DNA from: Rhodocytophaga rosea
GTDB lineage: Bacteria; Bacteroidota; Bacteroidia; Cytophagales; 172606-1
Assembly (NCBI RefSeq): GCF_010119975.1
Contig: NZ_CP048222.1
Location: 3,924,501 to 3,988,500 of the forward strand
Direction: 5' to 3'
DNA: 64,000 nt
Part shown: piece after piece, positions 53,634 through 61,283 of the stretch
Layout of the letters: every line of letters begins with the position of its first letter
Numbering within the stretch: position 1 is the first letter of the stretch
Notes under the pieces: model-generated
Database searches by the model: none
Seen by the model: the letters and a program-made list of their open reading frames with translations, nothing else
What the model was told of the DNA's origin: nothing
Program-made: the position numbers and the translations under genes

Positions 53634-54485
53634 ATGAAATTTGAAATAGCCAGTGAATTAGCCTATGAAATACATTCACCTACTACCTTATTAATAAATA
53701 TACATGCATTACGCTCACCGGGGCAAACGATCATAGAAGAGACATTTAATATCGAACCCTATATCCGGATAGAGGAACTAACTTCCATCCACTACGAAAA
53801 CAGGTTTATCCGACTGGAAGTTGAGGAAGGCACCAATCTCAACATTTCTTATAAAGCTATTGTAGATGCGTCGCATAAAATTATTGATCAGCGAGAATTA
53901 GAGGCCGTTCCGGTAGTAGCCTTAGACGGTAATGTAATTCCTTTTCTATTCCCTAGCCGCTATTGCCAGTCAGATAAATTAAGTACCTTGGCCTACAAAG
54001 AATTTGGCCATATATCAAATGTGTATGAGAAAGTGCTGGCTATTGTAGACTGGATTTATGAAAATGTTGACTATGTAAGTGGCAGTACCAATTCGCAAAC
54101 TTCTGCCTATGATACCATAACAGAGCGTACAGGTGTTTGCCGGGATTTTGCTCACTTAGGAATAGCTTTATGCCGGGCACTTACGATTCCTGCCCGTTAT
54201 TTTACAGGCTATAGTTATAAGTTAAATCCGCCTGATTTTCATGCCTGTTTTGAAGCCTATATAGGCGGGCAATGGCTGATATTTGATGCCACCAGGTTAG
54301 CTCCTTTGAATGGTCTGGTAAAAATAGCCAATGGGAGGGACGCAGCTGATGCTTCTATTGCCAGTATTTTTGGCAGATATACTTCAAATGGCATTACTGT
54401 TTCTTGTAGAGCTTTAGATGATAACTTTGTTCCTTTCACGCATGAGAATGCCTATCACAAAGCCATTGCTGTAAATGCAATCTAG
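53634..54485 (+). CDS. Transglutaminase-like cysteine peptidase (Anbu partner)
   Basis: The catalytic triad is Cys169 (RTGVCRDFAHL), His203 (DFHACFEAYIG) and Asp218 (IFDATRLAP). The N-terminal beta domain (FEIASELAYEIHSPTTLLINI) is the bacterial transglutaminase N region. There is no signal peptide, so it should act in the cytoplasm. In Anbu gene clusters such proteins are thought to act in making or removing peptide-like tags, a view based on gene context. The ATP-grasp and alpha-E partners are missing here. Confidence 0.88.
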   Translation: MKFEIASELAYEIHSPTTLLINIHALRSPGQTIIEETFNIEPYIRIEELTSIHYENRFIRLEVEEGTNLNISYKAIVDASHKIIDQRELEAVPVVALDGNVIPFLFPSRYCQSDKLSTLAYKEFGHISNVYEKVLAIVDWIYENVDYVSGSTNSQTSAYDTITERTGVCRDFAHLGIALCRALTIPARYFTGYSYKLNPPDFHACFEAYIGGQWLIFDATRLAPLNGLVKIANGRDAADASIASIFGRYTSNGITVSCRALDDNFVPFTHENAYHKAIAVNAI

Positions 54486-54919
54486 AAATTAATAAATACC
54501 GATTACCATAATTTCGATGTCTGCTGCAAGCGAAATACTAAGTTGTGTGGAAAAGTTAAGAAACGCTTGCAATTTGCTATATTCAACTATATTTTCCTCT
54601 TTAAACGTGTAAATCATGCTGGTATATCTAGGAACCCCATCATTTGGAGATTTTCTTTTGTCAATTTTGATGACAAGCTTATTTTTCTATGGAATTTTTT
54701 ATGTTTTAAGAGGATTTTTAAAGGATATTGTAAAAGATAGGAAAATAAATTGATTTATTCTGATCCATTACTCTAAATCCTCGGACGTAAAAATTCAGCT
54801 TGATTTTCAAATTCCTATACAGACTTGATTAGTTAAATCTAAAAGATATCCCTATCGTTGGTATACAACCTGTTTTTGATTGCATACAGTAGCATAATAA
54901 TAGTAATTGGCAATTAATT
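54486..54919. other. Spacer between the transglutaminase and RhaM genes
   Basis: The region is AT-rich and contains one possible 45-residue membrane peptide (54616-54753) but no other supportable gene, repeat or terminator. Confidence 0.4.
54616..54753 (+). CDS. Possible small membrane peptide (45 aa)
   Basis: The ATG frame reads MLVYLGTPSFGDFLL, a hydrophobic segment (ILMTSLFFYGIFYVLRGF), then a basic tail (KDIVKDRKIN). This single-pass pattern is more protein-like than the overlapping 65-residue frame from 54543. There is no family, no clear ribosome site and no partner, so it may be a relic. Confidence 0.3.
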   Translation: MLVYLGTPSFGDFLLSILMTSLFFYGIFYVLRGFLKDIVKDRKIN

Positions 54920-55261
54920 TTAGCTTCCCGATTGAAATATCTTTTTCATTAACACCCATTTCTCCCCTTCTTTTGCCCAGGGCAGTGGCAATTGATAGTT
55001 CCACATCAGCTTTTCCCATTCCTGTATTTTGGGATTTGACTCATCCATGCGTGATTTCTTTTCAAACGTAAAAGCATCATCAGCTTCCAGAATCATAAAG
55101 AGCCGATTGCCAGTTCGGTAAATTTCAATACTGATAATGCCTGCATCAATATCATGCTGAGTTACTTCCGGCCAGGCGCTTCCGCTGGCATGCCACTTTT
55201 CATATTCCTGTATCAGTTGTGGATCATCTTTTAAATCGAGAGCTAAGCAAAATCTTTGCAT
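54920..55261 (-). CDS. L-rhamnose mutarotase (RhaM-like)
   Basis: The 113-residue protein aligns with the RhaM/DUF718 family: EYEKWHASGSAWPEV has the catalytic His24 with Tyr20 before it, followed by IEIYRTGNRLFMILE, a dimeric alpha/beta-barrel pattern. It interconverts anomers of L-rhamnose or a related 6-deoxyhexose. It is the last gene of a four-gene minus-strand run with a TIM-barrel protein and two dehydrogenases, so the substrate may be L-fucose, L-rhamnose or L-galactose. Confidence 0.88.
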   Translation of the reverse strand: MQRFCLALDLKDDPQLIQEYEKWHASGSAWPEVTQHDIDAGIISIEIYRTGNRLFMILEADDAFTFEKKSRMDESNPKIQEWEKLMWNYQLPLPWAKEGEKWVLMKKIFQSGS

Positions 55262-55310
55262 GAGAAGAAATATATAGGATTAATTTACTTGTTATAGAAC
55301 AAATTGTAAA

Positions 55311-56147
55311 TCAGCTTGTATGGCTGCTGGCAGTTGTGAAGAATTGTTTATATGCCCGTATTGTTTGTCGAGCAGCCTCATCAGGATTAGGCCAGGGAAA
55401 TGCTTCAGCAGATACATAGCCAGTATAGTTGATTTGATAAAGTGCTTCAGCAATTTCGGGAATAGAGGTATGGCCCATTCCAACTGGCCGACGATTACTA
55501 TCTGCAAAATGAACATGCCCAATGAGTGGTCCTACTTTACGGATTGTTTCTGGAATAGATTCTTCCTCAATATTCATATGAAACAAATCGGCCAGGAGTT
55601 TTATATTGCGTGTATCCAGCCTTTGAATAAAACCGGCACCATCTGTAAGCGTATTAATTAAATTCGTTTCATAGCGGTTGAGCGGCTCATAGATCAGGGG
55701 TACACCTTTCGCCTCAGCATGGGTTGCCAGAGCGGAGAGTCCTTCGGCCAGCCATTCAAAAGTTCTTTCTCTTTCTACACCTGCTGCTACATTGCCTTGC
55801 ATAGAACCAATAATGGCAGGTGCGTTAAATCTTGCCCCAAAATTAATCATATCTGTAATAAAAGTTATAGCCAGCTTACGCACATCCGGATTGGGATCTG
55901 TAAGGGTGAGCCCTTTTATTACCTTTCCGGCGCCGGTTCCTACAGCCGCCAGAGAAATACTATACTTTTCGAGCAGGGTTTTCAATATAGATGGCTCTAT
56001 AGAATCTGCCGCAGGTGTAAAAAGCTCCACTCCATCAAATCCTAATTGAGCCGCTTTAGAAATACCTGCTTCCAGGTTCTCCCAGAAAATCCATGGGCCA
56101 GTTTTCAGTTGAGGAACCAAAGCAATGGTTACAGCAGATTGTATCAT
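55311..56147 (-). CDS. TIM-barrel sugar isomerase/epimerase
   Basis: AP-endonuclease-2-type barrel motifs are GFDGVELFTP, APAIIGSMQG, GVPLIYEPLNRYETNLIN, IKLLADLFHMNIEEE and IGHVHFADSNR, with the metal-binding Glu and His spread over the strands. Related proteins include hydroxypyruvate isomerase and D-tagatose 3-epimerase. The substrate is not known. The stop lies 49 bases before RhaM, and the start is six bases after the dehydrogenase stop, so it is in one operon with both. Confidence 0.85.
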   Translation of the reverse strand: MIQSAVTIALVPQLKTGPWIFWENLEAGISKAAQLGFDGVELFTPAADSIEPSILKTLLEKYSISLAAVGTGAGKVIKGLTLTDPNPDVRKLAITFITDMINFGARFNAPAIIGSMQGNVAAGVERERTFEWLAEGLSALATHAEAKGVPLIYEPLNRYETNLINTLTDGAGFIQRLDTRNIKLLADLFHMNIEEESIPETIRKVGPLIGHVHFADSNRRPVGMGHTSIPEIAEALYQINYTGYVSAEAFPWPNPDEAARQTIRAYKQFFTTASSHTS

Positions 56148-56153
56148 ACAAAC

Positions 56154-57173
56154 TTATTTAGTAAGGTCAACCATGATTTTAGTGATGGGGCCGGGATTCG
56201 CCGACCATTCTGCCAGTGCCATACCGGCATCATCCAGAGAAACCACTTTACTGACGACATCATCTACGGGGAATTTGCCTGATTCCAGATAGCTGATTAC
56301 ATCAGAAAATTCTCCCAGGCAATTACGGGAACCCAGAATTTCAATTTCTTTCCGGACAAAAACGCCAGTATTAAATTCTACCGGTTTTTTTGCATAGCCA
56401 ATACAAACGACTCTTCCGGTGTAAGCTACCTCTTCTACTGCCGCCCTATACGTAACCGGACTTCCCACCGCCTCAATAATCACATCCGGACCATCGCCAT
56501 CTGTAATGTCAAGCAGAGACTGATGCAAATCTACTTTGGAAGTATTAATGGTATGAGCCGCTCCTACTTTTCTGGCAATTTTCATTTTTGAATCATCAAT
56601 ATCAATGGCAATCACCTCGGCTCCCCGGTTAACAGATCCTGCCAGCGCTCCTATCCCTACGATGCCACATCCAATTACGGCCACCCGGTCTTTATCTGTA
56701 ACGCGCCCCCTGGAAACAGCATGAAAGCCAACAGTAAGTGGTTCTACTAAAGCCAGTTCACGAAGTGATAATTTTTCAGAAGAGAACAAATTTTGCCAGG
56801 GAACTGTCACATAGTTTGTCATGGCACCAGGACGTCGTACGCCCATGGTTTTGTTATCCTGGCAGGCATTGGGCCTTCCTTTCCGGCAGGATATACATTT
56901 GCCGCAATTCAAATAGGGATATAGCGTAACCAGCATACCAGGCTTGAATTGTGGGGGTACGTTTTCGCCTACTTTCTCAATAGTCGCTCCCACTTCATGA
57001 CCAAGTATATTGGGATATTCCTGTAGTTCAAATAAACCCCTGAATCCATTTAAATCACCACCGCAGAACCCTACCATTCCCACCCGCAGCAATACCTGAT
57101 CTGGAGCAGGAGGGACAGGGTCTACATGCCGGATTTCAGTTTTTCCGGGTTCAACTAAAAACAATGCTTTCAT
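56154..57173 (-). CDS. Zinc-dependent medium-chain dehydrogenase
   Basis: At 339 residues it shows the catalytic zinc site (GFCGGDLNG, LGHEVG), the structural-zinc lobe NCGKCISCRKGRPNAC, and the NAD-binding VIGCGIVGIGALAG. It resembles sugar-alcohol and L-threonine-type dehydrogenases and is probably NAD-linked. In this operon it would oxidise a sugar or aldonate intermediate. The gaps to neighbours are 6 and 12 bases. Confidence 0.87.
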   Translation of the reverse strand: MKALFLVEPGKTEIRHVDPVPPAPDQVLLRVGMVGFCGGDLNGFRGLFELQEYPNILGHEVGATIEKVGENVPPQFKPGMLVTLYPYLNCGKCISCRKGRPNACQDNKTMGVRRPGAMTNYVTVPWQNLFSSEKLSLRELALVEPLTVGFHAVSRGRVTDKDRVAVIGCGIVGIGALAGSVNRGAEVIAIDIDDSKMKIARKVGAAHTINTSKVDLHQSLLDITDGDGPDVIIEAVGSPVTYRAAVEEVAYTGRVVCIGYAKKPVEFNTGVFVRKEIEILGSRNCLGEFSDVISYLESGKFPVDDVVSKVVSLDDAGMALAEWSANPGPITKIMVDLTK

Positions 57174-57185
57174 AAGAATATTATT

Positions 57186-58127
57186 TTACTTTTTAGGAAT
57201 ATTATTCTCAGGTCTTCCTTCATACCACATTTTATTCCGGACAGGTGCTACTACTTTTTCAATTTCCTCCATCAAACCAGCAGGTATCTGCACATCTACT
57301 GCCCTGAGATTACTGGTTACATGATTCATATTGGCAATGCCTACGATGGTGGTATGAATATCCGGATGATTCAGGGCATACCTGATCGCAACGTCGCTTA
57401 ATTCCATTCCATATTTTTTGCATAAGCTTAGCAATACAGGCTGAGTATCTTTTACTTCTTTGGGGGAACGGTGCCAGGCCGGTAAAGCGGCATCTGATAG
57501 TATACGTTGAAGCAATGGCCCTGCATTCATCAGTCCGAATCCTTTTTCTTTAGATAAGGGCACAAGTTCATCATTGATCTCATTTTCCAGCAGATTATAG
57601 TGCGCCCAGGAAAGAACAGTATCCAGTTGAGTTTCCCTGGCAATACCGGCCAGGTACCTTACCGGCAATCCGGTAATTCCTACATATCTAGCTTTTCCGC
57701 TTTCCTTCACTTTCTGTATGGCAGGAATTGCTTCATTCATAATCTGTTCTTTAGTAACGAATTCTATGTCGTGTAACTGATATAAATCCACATAATCTGT
57801 CTGGAGTCTTTGCAGAGATTCATCTATACTTTCCAGCACTCTTTTGTAGGAAAAATCAAAATCCTGTAATCCATACCGGCCGCATTTAGTGGCCAGAAAA
57901 ATGTCTTTACGCTTATTTTTGAGTGCTTTTCCCAGGCGTTCTTCTGCAAGAGTAGCCCCATAAAAAGGAGATACATCAAAAAAATTAATTCCGTGGTCAA
58001 TAGCATAATCAACGGCTTTAATACCTTCTCCTTCTTCTTCTATATCAAACACATTTCCCATAGGCGAAGCGCCAAAACTAAGAATGGAAACTTCCATATC
58101 TGTTTTGCCTAATCTGCGGTATTCCAT
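57186..58127 (-). CDS. Aldo/keto reductase, L-galactose/L-fucose dehydrogenase-like
   Basis: The sequence MEYRRLGKTDMEVSILSFGASPMGN with FFDVSPFYGATLAEERLG and ATKCGRYG shows the AKR tetrad (Asp, Tyr, Lys, then His in YQLHDIE). It is closest in pattern to plant L-galactose dehydrogenase and bacterial L-fucose/D-arabinose dehydrogenases. It would oxidise an aldose at C1 to a lactone. As the first gene of the operon it faces a divergent TIM-barrel gene across a 425-base spacer. Confidence 0.87.
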   Translation of the reverse strand: MEYRRLGKTDMEVSILSFGASPMGNVFDIEEEGEGIKAVDYAIDHGINFFDVSPFYGATLAEERLGKALKNKRKDIFLATKCGRYGLQDFDFSYKRVLESIDESLQRLQTDYVDLYQLHDIEFVTKEQIMNEAIPAIQKVKESGKARYVGITGLPVRYLAGIARETQLDTVLSWAHYNLLENEINDELVPLSKEKGFGLMNAGPLLQRILSDAALPAWHRSPKEVKDTQPVLLSLCKKYGMELSDVAIRYALNHPDIHTTIVGIANMNHVTSNLRAVDVQIPAGLMEEIEKVVAPVRNKMWYEGRPENNIPKK

Positions 58128-58552
58128 AGATGAATTCCTAATTTTTTAGCTGACAATATAAAATACTGTTTGTATTAACAAAGTACAAATGAGATAAAAT
58201 GACTTTAAATGAATTCACTCCAACTTATATAGAATGAAAGCAAAACTTTATACCCATTTTATTTGTCCCAACTAAGTACCAAAAAGCAATTGCTTGCCTT
58301 TATAGAAAATACCAGTATTTAAATGCAATTAATGCAAAAAGAAATTTAAAAAAGTATATTTCAAAAAAATCTATCTTTTTAGTTTGGATGTAGCATAATC
58401 AATATATTAGCGTTTTGAGCTTAAAAACGCCTTTTTAATGAAAACATTTATAAGAGCGTAAGAGAAATCAAAGCGACTGGCCGTAAGCCTGATACGTAAT
58501 TTTACCAGATTGTTATAAACAACACACCCCACTAAAACAAAACAGAAATCTC
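58128..58552. other. Divergent spacer between the sugar-oxidation genes
   Basis: It should hold promoters for both directions. The only strong feature is the hairpin at 58410-58435. No gene is supported. Confidence 0.4.
58410..58435 (+). terminator. Terminator-like hairpin in the leader of the divergent TIM-barrel gene
   Basis: GCGTTTT and AAAACGC pair around a seven-base loop and are followed by CTTTTT on the plus strand, about 115 bases before the start codon at 58553. Since no plus-strand gene lies upstream, it could be a leader attenuator. No leader peptide is evident. Confidence 0.45.
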
Positions 58553-59404
58553 ATGAACAAAATAGGATTTAATGTATTAGCATGGTCTGCCGGAATATCA
58601 GACAAATTATTGCCTGTTACAGAAAGGTTGAAAAAAATCGGATATGATGGGGTTGAGTTTGCAATAGATACACAAAGCCCTACGGTTTACAAACGTTTTG
58701 GCGAACAGCTTCAAAATCAGGGTCTGGAAAGTACCTGTGTATTTGTAGTAGGCCCAGAAGAAAACCCAGTAAGTGAATCTGCGACGGTCAGAGCCAAAGC
58801 AACCGACCGTCTCCGTCAAGCCATTGACTGTGCTCATGCACTAAATGCTACATTAATTTGTGGGCCATTCCATTCTGCCTTCGCTACATTTACCCGGCGC
58901 GCCCCTGAAGAACATGAATACAGGCGGAGTGCTGAAGTTTTGCACAAAGCAGGAGAACATGCTGCAAAAGCCAATATAATGTTACTTCCGGAAGCCCTGA
59001 ACCGCTTTGAATGCTATTTGTGTAATACTATGGAACAGCTTGTAGCTCTGGTAAAACAGGTGGATCACCCGAATGTAAAAGCCATGTTTGATACGCATCA
59101 TGCCAATATGGAAGAGAAAAAATTTAAAACAGCTATTCAAACTGTATCTCCAGTGCTCAAACATGTTCATATCAGTGAAAATGACCGGGGTACACCAGGC
59201 GATGGACACATTTTATTTGATGAGGTATTTGCTACCCTTGCTGCGGTTCAATACAAAGGCTGGCTCACCATCGAAGCGTTTACCAGAAGTGATCCTGATT
59301 TTGCCAATGCCATTAATGTGTGGCGTGAATATTCGAAGCCCTGGGATATGGCAGAAAATGGCCTCAGATTTATCAAGCAAATGGGCGAAAAACATGGATT
59401 GTAA
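58553..59404 (+). CDS. TIM-barrel sugar isomerase/epimerase (tagatose 3-epimerase-like)
   Basis: The barrel motifs are GYDGVEFAID, LICGPFHSAFA, MLLPEALNRFECYLCNT, VKAMFDTHHANMEEK, LKHVHISENDRGTPGDGHI and WLTIEAFTRS. The Glu, Asp, His and Glu metal ligands typical of D-tagatose 3-epimerase and L-ribulose 3-epimerase are recognisable. It is transcribed away from the operon above and likely acts in the same pathway. The 283-residue length is normal. Confidence 0.86.
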   Translation: MNKIGFNVLAWSAGISDKLLPVTERLKKIGYDGVEFAIDTQSPTVYKRFGEQLQNQGLESTCVFVVGPEENPVSESATVRAKATDRLRQAIDCAHALNATLICGPFHSAFATFTRRAPEEHEYRRSAEVLHKAGEHAAKANIMLLPEALNRFECYLCNTMEQLVALVKQVDHPNVKAMFDTHHANMEEKKFKTAIQTVSPVLKHVHISENDRGTPGDGHILFDEVFATLAAVQYKGWLTIEAFTRSDPDFANAINVWREYSKPWDMAENGLRFIKQMGEKHGL

Positions 59405-59617
59405 GTCTGATTAAGCTATTGCCAATGATTTAGAAGGTGTTTGAATTCAGTTTAGGCAATTTTTAATAAAATGAATATTGATAAAAGCTAATTCAATGAA
59501 ACAAATAGCAGAAGCAGTAGTTGTTTCATAATCTTTGGCTAACATTCGATAATGATTCAGCTAGGCATGGAGCCGATGCACACTTGTAGCAGATTCAGGC
59601 AGGCAATGGAAAAGTGG

Positions 59618-60126
59618 TTTTGCGAGTGCAGAAGTAGCAGGCACAGATCCATATGGAAATGTTTATATAGTAGGTAATAGGATCAGCAAGAGACTCCACA
59701 CAAGTGGAATCAAGAAAAGGTGAAAATTTACTAATACCTAAAAAAGGGTTATTTGTTATAAAATGTAATGACAAAGAGGAGATACTATGGAAAATAGATA
59801 TAGGTAGTTATCCATCTTATCCTAGTAACTCTCCACGGGTTGTTAAGATTGCTGTCAATGATAGAGGAAACTTTTAGCTAACTGGTAATGTGTTTGGGAA
59901 TGATGTGCTATTCAAAGGTAAAACAAGACAAATACAGTTAAGTAGCAAAGATTCATACGAGGTTGGTTTCCTAGCAAAATACGATCGTGATGGAGAATTA
60001 TTATAGGCAAGGAGCACAAACTATCGGCATACCTATGGAACTGATATTATTCCTGATTAAGCTGGAAACATTCATATTACGGGATATTTTGATCAATCTG
60101 GCGTTCAATTAAAAATACTTTTTTAA
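59618..60126 (+). pseudogene. SBBP-type beta-propeller repeat protein, decayed
   Basis: Translating across a frameshift gives blade repeats such as AGTDPYGNVYIVGN, GFLAKYDRDGELL, AGNIHITGYFDQS and VNDRGNF. These are the DxxGNxYxxG and KYDxxGxxLW motifs of SBBP repeat proteins, usually exported and often T9SS-secreted. There are at least three stops, one where a Trp is expected (GELL-stop-ARS). A frameshift near 59720 separates the two halves. The N-terminus is not found. It ends about 20 bases before the IS relic. Confidence 0.65.
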
Positions 60127-60147
60127 GGTGGGATAGAGTATTAGGTA

Positions 60148-60959
60148 GTGTTGACAAATAAATGAGAAATTGAGAACTTAGCTGTGAAACCGATGCGAAG
60201 ATATCAGTTACGAGAAGATCAATGGCTGAAGATGGCGTCATTGTTACCCGGAAAAGGAACCTGTCTGAGAGGTAGTGTGCAGGATAACCGCCAATTTATG
60301 CAGGCTGTGCTGTGGAAAGCTCGTAATGTCGCTCACTGGCGAGACTTGCCGATACAGTTTGGTATCGTGTCGGCAGCTAATCTGCACGTCAACGATTGGG
60401 AATAGCGTTTTTCAGCGCTTTAACCAGTGGAGCAACAAAGGTATCTGGCAACAAGTGTTTGAAGCCTTACAAAACCTTATTTAGATTGGTTACTAGTGAA
60501 TAGTACCATTGTGCGGACTCATCAACATGCAACAGGCAAACCGATGAAGCTTTAGGTAGTAGCCGGGTGGATATAGTAGTAAATTCCTTATAACCGTAGA
60601 TGCCTTGGGTAATACTCGCCGAGTGATGCTTTCAAGTGGACAAGTACATAATCTGCGAATGGCTGCCGGCTTAATTGAAGATGAACAAACCGCCAATAAA
60701 GCCTATAATAGTGATCAATTTATTGCTTTCATTGAGTAGTCAGGCGCTCAAGCAGTTATTCCACCAAAAGCTAACCGGCTAGCGCAACGGACTTATGATG
60801 AGAATTTGTATGCGGACACAAATAAAGTAGCGCGTTTCTTTAATCGAGTGAAACATTATCGCAGGTTGGCTGCCCGCTATGAAAAAACAGCCCGCAACTT
60901 TCTTGCCTTTTGGCAACTTGCCTGCTCTGTGATACTAACCCTATAATGAATGTCAACAC
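60148..60959 (+). mobile_element. Decayed IS5-family element (relic B, about 812 bp)
   Basis: GTGTTGACA at 60148-60156 and TGTCAACAC at 60951-60959 are inverted terminal repeats. The element holds a transposase with several stops and frameshifts. Relic A at 52 kb has the same right end. It differs from the intact IS at 20 kb in ends and sequence, so two IS5 types have been active here. Confidence 0.8.
60184..60945 (+). pseudogene. IS5-family transposase, broken
   Basis: An N-terminal domain (MRRYQLREDQWLKMASLLPG, VAHWRDLPIQFG) is followed, after a frameshift, by FQRFNQWSNKGIWQQVF. STIVRTHQHATGKPMK then appears with Asn in place of the first catalytic Asp, followed by VDALGNTRRVMLSSGQ, YNSDQFIAFIE, a stop, and VIPPKANRLAQRTYDENLY. 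It ends with FFNRVKHYRRLAARYEKTARNFLAF. Several stops and shifts show it is dead. Confidence 0.82.
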
Positions 60960-61209
60960 AATCTAAGAAATGATTCTCTGGGATACTTAAGTTCATAGTG
61001 TTTGCCATGCATGGTGGCTGTGTGAATAATCGCTTGTGCAGAAGCCGACACGGTAATACCTGTTCCTTATTCCGGATGTCTATCAGGTAGGTAGTGGTTG
61101 GAGCCGATACTACATCGATGCCAACTACCTGATAATTTTTCTGCCAGAGTTGTTTCACAATTTCCTGTCTCAGTTGCCCAGAGGAACCAGTAACCAGAAT
61201 GGTTTTCAT
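60960..61209 (-). pseudogene. NAD-dependent epimerase gene, cut at the IS end
   Basis: The start MKTILVTGSSGQLRQEIVKQ has the Rossmann motif of extended SDR enzymes and continues GIDVVSAPTTTYLIDIRNKEQV. A frameshift follows. The next frame gives AQAIIHTA and HGKHYELKYPRESF, as expected for the same enzyme, and the match stops exactly at the IS terminal repeat (GTGTTGACA). The rest of the gene is not on the other side of the IS, so sequence was also lost. Confidence 0.75.
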
Positions 61210-61283
61210 AGGAATAGTTTCAGTTTTAAAGATAATTGACCTATCCTGAAATCCAATTAACTTAAATCAGACTCATAATGAGG

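Noticed and set aside
54543-54740. 65-residue frame after the transglutaminase gene
   Set aside because: The composition is unlike a protein, and a different frame in the same stretch gives a cleaner membrane peptide.
60184-60405. A functional small protein at the start of IS relic B
   Set aside because: It is only the N-terminal piece of a transposase that continues in other frames with stops.
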